Below, piece by piece: positions 1 through 8,230 of a stretch of 64,000 nucleotides of DNA. Under the pieces are notes generated by a model, which was not told the origin of the DNA, ran no database searches, and saw nothing but the letters and a program-made list of their open reading frames with translations. The stretch comes from CAZDIO01 sp964505555 (GTDB lineage Bacteria > Bdellovibrionota_C > UBA2361 > SZUA-149 > CAZDIO01), in the NCBI GenBank assembly GCA_964505555.1, contig CAZDIO010000117.1:1-64000 (forward strand), given 5' to 3'. The position numbers and the translations under genes were made by a program. Position 1 is the first letter of the stretch. Each line of letters begins with the position of its first letter.

Positions 1-4
1 GTAT

Positions 5-37
5 GAGATTGCTTCGCTCCGCTCGCAACGACAGGGA
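5..37. repeat. Dispersed repeat copy, 'gattgcttcgct...cgcaacgaca' family
   Basis: This stretch reads GAGATTGCTTCGCT, a short GC-rich spacer, then CGCAACGACAG. The same words occur twice more in this window, as the two arms of the inverted repeat at 7061-7157. It lies just past the 3' end of motB, in non-coding DNA at the window edge, so the left boundary may be cut. Short repeats of this kind are scattered through many proteobacterial genomes. The family name and mobility are not established here. Confidence 0.6.
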
Positions 38-65
38 AGTTCAATAGAACAGCCCTAGAGCAGTT

Positions 66-1418
66 TTAAGGAGTGAACGGATTTTCGTTTCCGAAGATTT
101 TATCCTCAGATTGCCACCCTGGAGGTGCTCCTGCAGGAGGCGTGGGCGCTTCTTCTGAAGCGTTTGATTCAACGGGGAGCGATGCTTTGTCATTAAGTGG
201 TGGACCCTCAGGAAGGGTAGCTTCTATCTCGATATGAAGTTTTTCTTTATCAAGCTCCGGTGAAACAGGAAGAGCTTGGGTAGCGGCAGCTTTTTCTTCT
301 TTTTCTTTCTTTGTTAGATCTTGTAGCTCTTTGATATAGGGAGGAACTACTTTTTCTAACACAGGTTTTTCTAATACAGGATTTTCAATTACCGGAGGTG
401 TTTTTTCAAGGGGAAGAGATTCAGTTTTTACTGGAGGTGCTTTTTCAACTGCCTCCCTGGAGCTTGTGCCTGGAATACCCTCGTCCTTCACAGCTGGCAT
501 CGGCTTAGGAGCGGTCTCCACTACTTGCTTTCCAGAGAGTGCGGCGGCAGCTTGCTCGGTATAGCGCATGGAGATCGTAATTCTTCTGTTTGAGGGATTA
601 AAAGGATCGTCTGGGGCTTTTGGTCGCTTATCAGCATACCCAACAACACGAGCAATTTGCCAACTTTGCAACCCCGCTGCTTCAAGCACCCGGCGCGCAG
701 CGTTTGCGCGATCTGCTGAAAGATTCCAGTTATCATATCGCTCTTTTGTAGAAGCTCGAAATGGTGTGGCATCGGTGTGCCCTTCAATATCGATCGGGTT
801 TGGAAGTTTTCCTAAGATTGTAGCGATCTTTAACAGTGTTTCTTGCGCCTCCCCAAGCACTTGAGAGCTTCCCACAGAAAACATCGAAGTCGTTGCCGTA
901 TCCATAATCTCCAGATGAAGTCCTCGTTGGTCAACCTTAATTCCTACATTTCCCAAGAAACCGTCTACCGCCTTTTTGTTGGCCTCGATGGACTTTTCAA
1001 GCTCGGTAGCGATCTTTTCGAAGTTAACCTCCTCTTTTGCGTGCTGCTGTTCCTGTTCTTTGGTGAGCTTTGACGGAATCTCTTCTCCTTCTTCATCTTT
1101 ATAGATTTTTTTATTGGGAGCAATCTGCGAGTCAGATTCAGCAGGAGGAGCAAAAGTATCGCCTAAAATACCCCCACCACCAATTTCAAGTGGAGTGCCA
1201 GAACCTTTTTCAAAAACACCGGGACGTTTAAAATAAGTGGCGATCGCTTCTCGTGTTGTCACGGAAGCTGAATTGACTAACCAGAGCACCATAAACAACG
1301 CCATCATCGCCGTTACGAAGTCGGCATACGCTACCTTCCACGCACCACCATGATGCCCCCCGTGACCGGAGACCTTTTTTACGATGATAATTGTTTTTCC
1401 GTCTGGTCCTTCCGGCAT
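66..1418 (-). CDS. motB: Flagellar motor stator protein MotB, long C-terminal tail
   Basis: MotB anchors the flagellar stator to peptidoglycan and, with MotA, forms the ion channel that drives rotation. Residues 24-50 hold the plug and single transmembrane helix, with the ion-binding aspartate at D33 in the motif YADFVTAMMAL. An OmpA-type peptidoglycan-binding domain follows at about 200-290, with EGHTDATP and the NLSADRANAARR signature. The final 150 residues or so are Pro/Glu/Lys rich and low in complexity, so the protein (450 aa) is longer than the usual 250-330. motA lies 32 bases upstream on the same strand and the pair is surely one transcript. Nothing in the sequence tells proton from sodium use. 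Confidence 0.95.
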   Translation of the reverse strand: MPEGPDGKTIIIVKKVSGHGGHHGGAWKVAYADFVTAMMALFMVLWLVNSASVTTREAIATYFKRPGVFEKGSGTPLEIGGGGILGDTFAPPAESDSQIAPNKKIYKDEEGEEIPSKLTKEQEQQHAKEEVNFEKIATELEKSIEANKKAVDGFLGNVGIKVDQRGLHLEIMDTATTSMFSVGSSQVLGEAQETLLKIATILGKLPNPIDIEGHTDATPFRASTKERYDNWNLSADRANAARRVLEAAGLQSWQIARVVGYADKRPKAPDDPFNPSNRRITISMRYTEQAAAALSGKQVVETAPKPMPAVKDEGIPGTSSREAVEKAPPVKTESLPLEKTPPVIENPVLEKPVLEKVVPPYIKELQDLTKKEKEEKAAATQALPVSPELDKEKLHIEIEATLPEGPPLNDKASLPVESNASEEAPTPPAGAPPGWQSEDKIFGNENPFTP

Positions 1419-1450
1419 GGTCTTCTACGTAGTGCGTTGTCCTTAGCTTC

Positions 1451-2311
1451 TTACCCCTTTCGAGCATCTTGCACGATCTGCTCAAGCTCTTGTGTGGTGG
1501 GTCGATTCGCGCTTTCAATTGATTTTCTTGCAAACTCTAGAGCCACCTGGGGAGGTGCTCCACCAGCAAACGAGACCACGCCAGCCCGAATGGAATTGAG
1601 AAGAACGTGTGTTTCATGATTAATGGACTCAATCCCTTGGGCAATGGGCTGGAGATACCCATAACTGATCAGAATTCCTAAAAATGTTCCCACAAGAGCA
1701 GCAGCAACGTGATGGCCGATCTCTGACGGTGGACCATCAATATGGTTCATGGTGATAATAATACCAAGCACCGCAGCAACGATACCGATACCAGGTGCGG
1801 CGTCAGATACTTTATTTACAAGCGCTGGAACAACTGCTTCTTCGTTATGATGAGTTTCAATCTCAGTTTCCATTAATTTATCAAGATCAAATGCATTCAC
1901 CACACCATCCACAAAAAGCCGTAAAGAACCAACAAGGAGATCTATCGCGTGGTGATTATGAGCAATTGCTGGATACCGATTGAAGCGCTCACTGGTGTGA
2001 GGATCGGCGAGATCTTTTTCAATCCCTAAAACGCCTTCCTTTCGAATAACGTTAAAAATGGTGAGGAGGAGTCCCATCAATTGGGTGTAAGTTGCTTTAT
2101 CAATGCCGCTTCCTTTAAAAACTTTGGGAAGGGATTTCATAATCCGAAAAAACGTAGGAAGAGGAGCATACCCAATAAGAGCACCAAGCATCGCACCGCC
2201 AATAACTACATATTCGGAGGGTTGGTAAAGGACATGAAACGGTCCATGCGCCATGGCAAAACCGCCAAAGACGGAGACCGTTACAATAATAATACTAAGG
2301 ATCGAACTCAT
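1451..2311 (-). CDS. motA: Flagellar motor stator protein MotA
   Basis: MotA is the four-helix inner-membrane stator subunit that forms the ion channel with MotB and contacts the rotor. The 286 aa length is typical. Two hydrophobic N-terminal segments (about 1-22 and 33-52), a cytoplasmic loop and two C-terminal helices are visible. The conserved proline region before the third helix reads AAPGIGIVAAVLG (about residues 170-182), followed by the GTFLGILISYG helix. It is the first gene of the motA-motB pair and diverges from citrate synthase. No other flagellar genes are in the window, which is common for motAB. Confidence 0.95.
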   Translation of the reverse strand: MSSILSIIIVTVSVFGGFAMAHGPFHVLYQPSEYVVIGGAMLGALIGYAPLPTFFRIMKSLPKVFKGSGIDKATYTQLMGLLLTIFNVIRKEGVLGIEKDLADPHTSERFNRYPAIAHNHHAIDLLVGSLRLFVDGVVNAFDLDKLMETEIETHHNEEAVVPALVNKVSDAAPGIGIVAAVLGIIITMNHIDGPPSEIGHHVAAALVGTFLGILISYGYLQPIAQGIESINHETHVLLNSIRAGVVSFAGGAPPQVALEFARKSIESANRPTTQELEQIVQDARKG

Positions 2312-2653
2312 ACTCGCTTCGCCACCCGCACTTAGGTCAGAAAACTTAAGTTAATTATCGGCAGATTCAGCCTTGTTCTTGATCTCGGAAGGGGCCTAAG
2401 GACGACTAATTAACTCAGAGATTTGGAGTTAACACTAAGGATGTAGCTTCTTGTCGTTATATTAATCAAAACGGCAATGACCCTAAAGAAAAATGGGGAA
2501 ATAGTAATTTCTATGTAACTTTATCGGTTAAATAAGTTGATAAATCTATCAATCCTGCTTCTTTATCAATGAACCATCCCGTGATTTAACTATATCTTAA
2601 TATTGACAAAATGGTTCTCTTCTAAAGGCTTGTAGCAACTAGGTGGATTTCAA
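2312..2653. other. Divergent intergenic region motA / gltA
   Basis: These 342 bases separate the divergent starts of motA and citrate synthase and must hold both promoters. A TTGACA word at 2603-2608 faces gltA, but no good -10 box lies 16-18 bases downstream, so I do not call a promoter. A good Shine-Dalgarno (AGGTGG, 2641-2646) precedes the gltA ATG. No tRNA, small gene or repeat was recognised. Confidence 0.5.
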
Positions 2654-3949
2654 ATGGCAGAAGAATTTGCAGAAGTTAGTTTCCCTGACGGTAAAAAAAT
2701 TAAGCTTCCGATCATTTCTGGTACTGAAAATGAGCGTGCCGTCGACATCAGCCGTCTCAGGCAAGATACCGGCTACATCACAATGGATCACGGGTATGCA
2801 AACACTGGGGCGTGCTTTAGTTCCATAACCTATCTTGATGGTGAGGCGGGCATACTTCGCTACCGAGGAATCCCCATTGAAGAACTCGCCGAGCACTCCA
2901 CCTTTGTAGAGACCAGTTATCTTCTTATCTATGGAGAGCTTCCGAATAAAGCACAATTGCAAACATTCACTGAAACCCTCGTTCGTCACACACTGATTCA
3001 CGAGGATATGAAGCGCTTCTATGATGGGTTTCCTCGCGATGCACACCCGATGGCGATTCTTGCCTCAGTGGTATCGGCACTCTATACTTTCTATCAAGAC
3101 TGGGAAGATCCGCGAGATCCTGCAAAACAGGATCTCGGAATCATCCGACTCCTTGCAAAACTCCCCACGATGGCAGCTTTTGCATATAAGAAATCTGTTG
3201 GACATCCTTTTATCTACCCTGACAACAGCCTCTCCTACTGTGCAAATTTTCTAAACATGATGTTTGCAACGCCCGCTGAGGAGTACTACATCGACCCCGA
3301 TGTGGTCGCAGCTCTTGACCTGTTGTTAATACTCCACGCTGATCATGAACAGAACTGCTCAACTTCTACTGTGCGAATGGTTGGAAGCAGTCTCTCAAAC
3401 CTCTATGCAAGTATCTCTGCCGGCATTAGCGCATTGTGGGGACCTCTTCATGGAGGTGCAAATCAGGAAGTCATTGAGATGCTCCAAGCAATTGTTCGCG
3501 ATGGTGGGAGCATTAAAAAATACGTTGACCTTGCAAAGCAAAAAGATGGTGGTTTTCGTCTGATGGGCTTTGGTCACCGCGTTTATAAAAATTACGATCC
3601 TCGTGCCAAGATATTAAAAACACACTGTCACAAGATCGTCTCTAAGTTAAAAAGCGGAGATCCTCTCTTTGATGTTGCCCTACAACTTGAAGAGGTTGCT
3701 CTGAAAGATGAATACTTTATTGAAAGAAAACTATACCCAAACGTTGATTTCTATAGTGGGATTATTTACAGCGCGCTCAACATTCCGATTAATAGCTTCA
3801 CGGCGATGTTTGCTCTTGGTCGACTCCCGGGCTGGATCGCTCAGTGGCGCGAGATGCTCCATTCGAAAGAAACCCGCATTGGACGACCACGACAGATCTA
3901 CACCGGAAAAAGGAAATCATCTTACATCGCCCTTGATGAGCGAAAGTAG
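2654..3949 (+). CDS. gltA: Citrate synthase (type II-like, hexameric family)
   Basis: Condenses acetyl-CoA and oxaloacetate to citrate, the entry step of the TCA cycle. The 431 aa length matches the GltA family. Active-site residues are present: H231 (LHADHEQN), H266 (GPLHGGAN), H308 (GFGHRVYK) and D365 (NVDFYSG). The N-terminal 40 residues form the beta-rich extension typical of the Gram-negative type II enzyme. The ATG at 2654 is 7 bases from AGGTGG. A GTG at 2643 is out of frame and does not compete. The next gene begins 9 bases after the stop, so the two are probably co-transcribed, although no metabolic link between them is obvious. Confidence 0.96.
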   Translation: MAEEFAEVSFPDGKKIKLPIISGTENERAVDISRLRQDTGYITMDHGYANTGACFSSITYLDGEAGILRYRGIPIEELAEHSTFVETSYLLIYGELPNKAQLQTFTETLVRHTLIHEDMKRFYDGFPRDAHPMAILASVVSALYTFYQDWEDPRDPAKQDLGIIRLLAKLPTMAAFAYKKSVGHPFIYPDNSLSYCANFLNMMFATPAEEYYIDPDVVAALDLLLILHADHEQNCSTSTVRMVGSSLSNLYASISAGISALWGPLHGGANQEVIEMLQAIVRDGGSIKKYVDLAKQKDGGFRLMGFGHRVYKNYDPRAKILKTHCHKIVSKLKSGDPLFDVALQLEEVALKDEYFIERKLYPNVDFYSGIIYSALNIPINSFTAMFALGRLPGWIAQWREMLHSKETRIGRPRQIYTGKRKSSYIALDERK

Positions 3950-3958
3950 CGAGGATTT

Positions 3959-4807
3959 TTGCCCGACCTTTGTTATTTAAATGGCGAGTTTGGTCCACTA
4001 AACGAGGCAAAAATCTCCATTAATGACCGAGGTCTTCTCTTTGGTGATTCCATTTACGAGGTCGTGTGTGCTTATGGGGAGAAGCCTTTTCTTCTCTCTG
4101 AACACCTTACCCGCCTTCAAGTTGGGTTGAGCGCACTGGAGATCTCTGCAAACAACTTTCTACGATCGCTCCCATCCATACTTGATGAAGGATTAAAGAG
4201 AGCTAAGTTTCAGAAAACTCTTATCTACATTCAGGTCACTCGAGGCGTTCAGGAGAGACAGCTTACCTACCATAAACAACTTGCGCCAACATGCATTGTT
4301 ACCTTTCGAGAATTTCTTGAACACTCCATCGAAGAAAAACGCAAACAAGGAGTCGCCATCTGTCTCCGGCCTGATATTCGTTGGGCATATTGCCATCTAA
4401 AAACAACAAATCTCCTTGCTAACGTTATTCTTCGAAATGATGCCGCAAAAAATAATTTTTTTGAAGCAGCACTTATTGGTAACACTAATGCAATTACAGA
4501 AGGTACTAGCTCCTCTGTTTTTATGATCTTAAACAACATTATCTTTGCTCCCCCATTAACTCAGGAGATCCTTCCTGGAGTCTATCGAGACCATCTCCAA
4601 AAGACACTCGCTCCCCAGGCAGGAATAACGGTGTCAGAAAAAGCATTTACTGCAGAAGAACTCAAAGTGGCAGATGAGGTCTTTATCACCTCAACCACCA
4701 TCCAAATCATGCCCGTGGTGCGCATAGAAGATCACATTATCGGAACGGGCACCCCTGGGCCGATAACGAGAAAGCTTATTGCGGCATTAAACAGCATCAT
4801 TGAATAA
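3959..4807 (+). CDS. dat: D-amino-acid (D-alanine) aminotransferase, fold-type IV PLP enzyme
   Basis: Class IV aminotransferase that most resembles D-alanine transaminase, which interconverts D-alanine and D-glutamate for the cell wall. The length of 282 aa is the same as the Bacillus enzyme. The PLP lysine is K148 in HLKTTNLL, the pyridine-contacting glutamate is E181 in ITEGTSSSVF, and a C-terminal VFITSTT motif is present. Branched-chain or aminodeoxychorismate enzymes of the same fold are possible but less similar. The start is TTG, 3 bases after GAGGA (3951-3955), so translation may depend on readthrough coupling from gltA. It adds to a D-alanine theme with the dipeptide ligase and dipeptidase at 44.8-49.8 kb. 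Confidence 0.85.
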   Translation: MPDLCYLNGEFGPLNEAKISINDRGLLFGDSIYEVVCAYGEKPFLLSEHLTRLQVGLSALEISANNFLRSLPSILDEGLKRAKFQKTLIYIQVTRGVQERQLTYHKQLAPTCIVTFREFLEHSIEEKRKQGVAICLRPDIRWAYCHLKTTNLLANVILRNDAAKNNFFEAALIGNTNAITEGTSSSVFMILNNIIFAPPLTQEILPGVYRDHLQKTLAPQAGITVSEKAFTAEELKVADEVFITSTTIQIMPVVRIEDHIIGTGTPGPITRKLIAALNSIIE

Positions 4808-4837
4808 CCTTAAAGTTACCACTTTGGAGAGATCTTG

Positions 4838-5221
4838 ATGAACACTTCTAAAAGCGAGATTTTGAAAAACCGTTTGTTTTACGCAATATCGTTGGCTTTT
4901 GGCGCCGGCGTATGGATCCTTATTATGAAAGTGTCTGGAGAAAAGCATGAAGCATGGGACTCAAGCCTCTACTTTTCAGCAGGAATTCCAATGATGTGCG
5001 TAATTTCTCTTCTCTTTGGATATCTAAAACCAGAAAGAGCGTGGAGATGGGGAGTAATGCCGATAGTCGGACAATGTTTATGGTTACTTATCTCTCAAAG
5101 AATCGGAAACATGTTGCCACTAGGATTAATTTTCTTCGCTATTCTTACTATCCCAGGAATAATTGCTGCCCACATTGGGGCGTTCTTGGCGCGTTTTCTA
5201 AAGTTGAAAGACAAAAAATAA
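4838..5221 (+). CDS. Small four-helix integral membrane protein, unknown function
   Basis: I do not recognise the family. The 127-residue product has four hydrophobic stretches (about 14-30, 47-62, 73-86, 92-115) and a lysine-rich C-terminus. GGAGA (4826-4830) sits 7 bases before the ATG at 4838, a better start than the TTG three bases earlier. It follows the aminotransferase by 30 bases on the same strand and could be the last gene of that transcript. No conserved motif suggests a substrate or partner. Confidence 0.7.
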   Translation: MNTSKSEILKNRLFYAISLAFGAGVWILIMKVSGEKHEAWDSSLYFSAGIPMMCVISLLFGYLKPERAWRWGVMPIVGQCLWLLISQRIGNMLPLGLIFFAILTIPGIIAAHIGAFLARFLKLKDKK

Positions 5222-5324
5222 ATCAACCTTCCAAACTCAACATCATTCTTAAATACGATCCTAAGCTCGCAATAATCCTCACAGCGTTGGGAATAATGCC
5301 AGTATTTTATTTATTTTCATTTTT

Positions 5325-5354
5325 CTCTGTGTCTCTGCGCCTCTGTGGTTCAAT
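5325..5354. repeat. 'CCACAGAGGC...CACAGAG' type short repeat
   Basis: On the minus strand this reads ATTGAACCACAGAGGCGCAG followed by AGACACAGAG. Near-identical words are familiar as short repeats scattered through intergenic DNA of many unrelated environmental bacteria. It lies in the 203-base gap between two convergent genes (stops at 5221 and 5425), where no clear terminator was found. Only one copy is in this window, so its repeat status here rests on recollection of other genomes. Confidence 0.45.
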
Positions 5355-5424
5355 AAAAAAGGCTTCAGAAAGATTGTAAACGCTCAAGATGATTATTTCA
5401 TTAAGAGGGAGAGTTTTACAGAAA

Positions 5425-6999
5425 CTATCGACAGCGATTCGCTGCATACATGCGTGCCGCCATGATGCGTTGTGTTCCGCAATAGTTGAAGTTTGAAAGG
5501 TCGCCTCCATTACATTGGGCAACTTTGCTGCGAAGAGTTGAGTTTGAAAGGTCAAATTCTATCGTCAGATCGGGTTCAACAGTACAAGAGTATCCACTAA
5601 GATCAACCGCAAGGGTGGGTTTGGTGTTGTAAAATGAATTAGAAAACTTCTCAGACCGAAGAAGCGAGCGAAGGGGTGAGGTGCGATCCGTTACGTAATA
5701 AGGAGCACGATAATCAACTCCAAGTTCTCTCTCTACGCGAGGCACTCCACTCCCACTCAGTTGAGATCGATGAGCACCTTCAAGAAACCTCATTCCTGAA
5801 ATCCTCTCTCCTGAAATACGAGAAAGCGTTGTAGAGCGTTCTGTGCTGCTTCCATTTGAAAAACCGCTGTACGATCGAACATGAAGAAGGTTCTGCTCAT
5901 CAACTGTGACATCAGAGATAGAAAAGAAGGTGCTCGCCCCAGCAATGGTTCGTGCGTATCGAGCACGAGAGCGATCAAACATAAATCCCCCATTTGACTG
6001 AAGATGAAGCTTCCCCGTAAGAAATTGCGATTGACGCTCGAAAGGATCTGCTACCCGAAGATCCGCCACAAAGTCTCCAGTTTGCGAAACGGTAATGACC
6101 TCTGCTCTTCTTGGTATACCCTGCACACATTGCCAGAGCTTTACATGATAGAGCTTGTCTGCAGCAGCATTTTGACTGAGCGATGCAATCTGCATATACA
6201 CATCTCGATTTCCTATGCCGGTGTTTTTTAAGCTCGCTTTGATGAGCTGCTTTGTCGCTCCAGGTTCAAGAAGTTTTCTCGTATCACTAGGAAGCGCTCC
6301 AGAAATAAGTTTTGCTCCCTCCGATGCAAGCGCTTCTTCCGTAAAGACGTTTTGAAGGATGCAAAGATCTTTTGCCTCATCAACAACGCTTTTAAATGCT
6401 AGCGCTGTGCGCTGCGTCATCAAGCATCCATTATCTCCTGCGGAAGTTCCATCGGGGCCGCTTCCGGTAAATTCTCGACACTGCGCCGTGCTTGGTTTTC
6501 CAGAAAGGATTGCGCTGACAATACCTGGGCGCCAAAATACATTCTCTACCCCACGAGAACTAAGCTCAGAAAACGTTGGGGCTTCCCCCGTGCTGGCAAG
6601 TTCCGCTTGTGCTGGAGAATGAGCACCTGAGACAATACGATCAAGCTTTGGTAGCCGGGTAAGAGAAATTCGAGGTTTTGAAAGTGCTACACATTGTGAA
6701 TTATACCTTCCTACTTCACTTTTGAGATGAGCGATTTTCTCTGTTCTCGTTTTTTTCTTCATCTCGCGACGCATTGCTTTTGATGGGTTTTCAAGCATTC
6801 GGATATACTCACTATGGGTAACAAATGAACCAGAAACAATCGAACCAAGGGTCCACTGTTTTGATACATACCCACAGAGTCGAGCTCCAACGGCACGAGT
6901 GATTACTGAGTGAGAATCTGCAAGGGAAGTAGTCGCTCCAAATAATCCAAAAAGAAGTTGACTGGCGAGAAAAACTACAAGAAAACGAAGAACCCCCAT
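5425..6999 (-). CDS. Secreted or periplasmic protein of unknown function
   Basis: A 524-residue product whose family I do not recognise. An N-terminal signal peptide is clear (hydrophobic core FLVVFLASQLLFGLFGA, likely cleavage near SLADS). A lysine/arginine-rich segment around residue 75 (MRREMKKKTRTEK) precedes a Ser/Thr-rich region. Several cysteines near the middle and C-terminus (CREF, CLMT, CILQN, CQG, CTVEP, CNGG, CGTQ, CR) suggest disulphides. The ATG at 6999 starts right at the signal peptide; a TTG 33 bases upstream is possible but adds residues unlike a leader. It stands alone, convergent with the gene to its left. Confidence 0.75.
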   Translation of the reverse strand: MGVLRFLVVFLASQLLFGLFGATTSLADSHSVITRAVGARLCGYVSKQWTLGSIVSGSFVTHSEYIRMLENPSKAMRREMKKKTRTEKIAHLKSEVGRYNSQCVALSKPRISLTRLPKLDRIVSGAHSPAQAELASTGEAPTFSELSSRGVENVFWRPGIVSAILSGKPSTAQCREFTGSGPDGTSAGDNGCLMTQRTALAFKSVVDEAKDLCILQNVFTEEALASEGAKLISGALPSDTRKLLEPGATKQLIKASLKNTGIGNRDVYMQIASLSQNAAADKLYHVKLWQCVQGIPRRAEVITVSQTGDFVADLRVADPFERQSQFLTGKLHLQSNGGFMFDRSRARYARTIAGASTFFSISDVTVDEQNLLHVRSYSGFSNGSSTERSTTLSRISGERISGMRFLEGAHRSQLSGSGVPRVERELGVDYRAPYYVTDRTSPLRSLLRSEKFSNSFYNTKPTLAVDLSGYSCTVEPDLTIEFDLSNSTLRSKVAQCNGGDLSNFNYCGTQRIMAARMYAANRCR

Positions 7000-7060
7000 A
7001 GGTGCCCTATAAATAGTGTTACGAATCAGCAAAAGCTTCTAACCACGTGAATGCCATCTC

Positions 7061-7157
7061 TGTCGTTGCGAGCGAAGCGAAGCAATCTCGAATAAAGACA
7101 AGAGTTCGAGATTGCTTCGCTTCGCCCGGCGGCCGGGCCTCCCGGCTCGCAACGACA
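7061..7157. repeat. Inverted repeat with a 21-base insert in one arm
   Basis: The left arm (7061-7092) begins TGTCGTTGCGAGCGAAGC and the right arm (7105-7157) is its reverse complement, interrupted by a 21-base GC-rich insert (about 7124-7144, CCCGGCGGCC... CCCGG). Without the insert all 32 bases pair, so the RNA would form a near-perfect hairpin with a 12-base loop. Each arm matches the copy at 5-37. The element fills the gap between two minus-strand genes. It could be a REP/MITE-like element; no transposase is adjacent. Confidence 0.7.
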
Positions 7158-7276
7158 GGTGTCTCTTACATTCTTTACTGTCGGCCCTAAGATTACGTAT
7201 CCTAAGAATCTATCGCGCTAGGGAGTGCGATCTAATGAGAACAGATCTGATCAGATCCCGTGTTTTGTAGGGAAAT

Positions 7277-7675
7277 TTACTTATCTTTTCCGTATAAGGG
7301 AAAGGCGTTTGCTTTTCCACCAAAGCGGGTAATTTCTCGCCATGAGGATTTTTGCTCTAAAATTCTATTTTCGCAGTACGCTGTTTTTTTGTTTCGAGGA
7401 TGCATACAGTTAAGCGTGGGACTCGGTGATGGATCGGCATCAGCACCTTCGAACTTACGAAGAAATGTTATGGTGTCAGTAGCAAGCTTTCCATCTGTAT
7501 ACCAAATACAGATCGCAATGAATGAAATAAAGCTAAAAATACCCCCGATAACAAAGCGTTCTATCCGCTTCTGTCTTTCGCGAACCTTTCTGTACACCTC
7601 GGCGGCAGCTTGAAGCGCCTGAAGTTGTAGTTCAGTCGAATCAACTTTCGATTTTCGCTTTCTTCGTTTTTTCAT
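7277..7675 (-). CDS. Small single-pass membrane protein with basic N-terminus
   Basis: Not recognised. From the ATG at 7675 the product has 132 residues: a highly basic start (KKRRKRKSK), a predicted helix or short coiled coil (LQLQALQAAAEVYRKVRERQ), one transmembrane segment (about 43-62) and a 70-residue outer domain with two cysteines (NCMH, YCEN). A TTG at 7723 would add 16 residues. Neither start has a convincing Shine-Dalgarno, so the start is uncertain. Two other short genes here (23399-23653 and 23864-24202) also pair a charged N-terminus with one membrane helix, but no homology between them is claimed. Confidence 0.6.
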   Translation of the reverse strand: MKKRRKRKSKVDSTELQLQALQAAAEVYRKVRERQKRIERFVIGGIFSFISFIAICIWYTDGKLATDTITFLRKFEGADADPSPSPTLNCMHPRNKKTAYCENRILEQKSSWREITRFGGKANAFPLYGKDK

Positions 7676-7762
7676 TGAAAAATCAAGACACCTTTTTACC
7701 AAACCCCTATGATCTATCGACAAATTTTAGGGTCTGCTTAAAGAAACGAAGAGTATTATTGG

Positions 7763-8230
7763 CTAATTCAATGCGGAGGGTATCGAACCTGCTATTTTTA
7801 GCCTGCTTTTGGGCACAATCCCCCACTTCGCTGCAAGCCCGCCACCAATTTCAAGAACATACATCGCGGGCTTTTCACTCGAGCGCCCTTCCGTTGTCAG
7901 GGGTGGAACATGAGAAAGAACTGACACTACTTCCATATCTTTATTAAGAAATATCATATCAAGTTCAATGTAAGTATTTTTCATCCAGAAGTGGCGGGGC
8001 TCTTCTTTGGGGAAGATAAAAAGCATTCCTCTTTTTTCAGGAAGCTCTTTTCTATACATCATTCCTAGATTTCGTAACTCTGGCGTGTTCATCATCTCAC
8101 TCTGGATCGAGGGACTTTTGTCGCCATTTGGATGATGAAATTCCATCGTTACGGTATTTGGTTCCGCACGACATGAAACTACAAAAATCAATAACAAAAC
8201 GACAAGCTGGCGAAGTGCCGGGGTGATCAC
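7763..8230 (-). CDS. DUF192 family lipoprotein
   Basis: A 155-residue DUF192 (COG1430) protein of unknown biochemical role. The family signature is clear: MYRKELPEKRGMLFIF, then FWMKNTYIELDMIFL, and the C-terminal EIGGGLAAKWGI segment. The N-terminus has a hydrophobic core ending in the lipobox FVVSC, so it is probably lipid-anchored in the cell envelope. The GTG start overlaps the stop of etfA by four bases (GTGA), which implies translational coupling. DUF192 genes are found in many contexts and the link to electron transfer is not obvious. Confidence 0.85.
   Translation of the reverse strand: MITPALRQLVVLLLIFVVSCRAEPNTVTMEFHHPNGDKSPSIQSEMMNTPELRNLGMMYRKELPEKRGMLFIFPKEEPRHFWMKNTYIELDMIFLNKDMEVVSVLSHVPPLTTEGRSSEKPAMYVLEIGGGLAAKWGIVPKSRLKIAGSIPSALN

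Noticed and set aside
2603..2608. TTGACA as -35 box of gltA
   Set aside because: No acceptable -10 box lies at the right distance.
4954..5379. 141-codon plus-strand frame overlapping the small membrane protein
   Set aside because: Out-of-frame shadow without a ribosome site; the 4838-5221 frame has GGAGA at proper spacing and clear helices.
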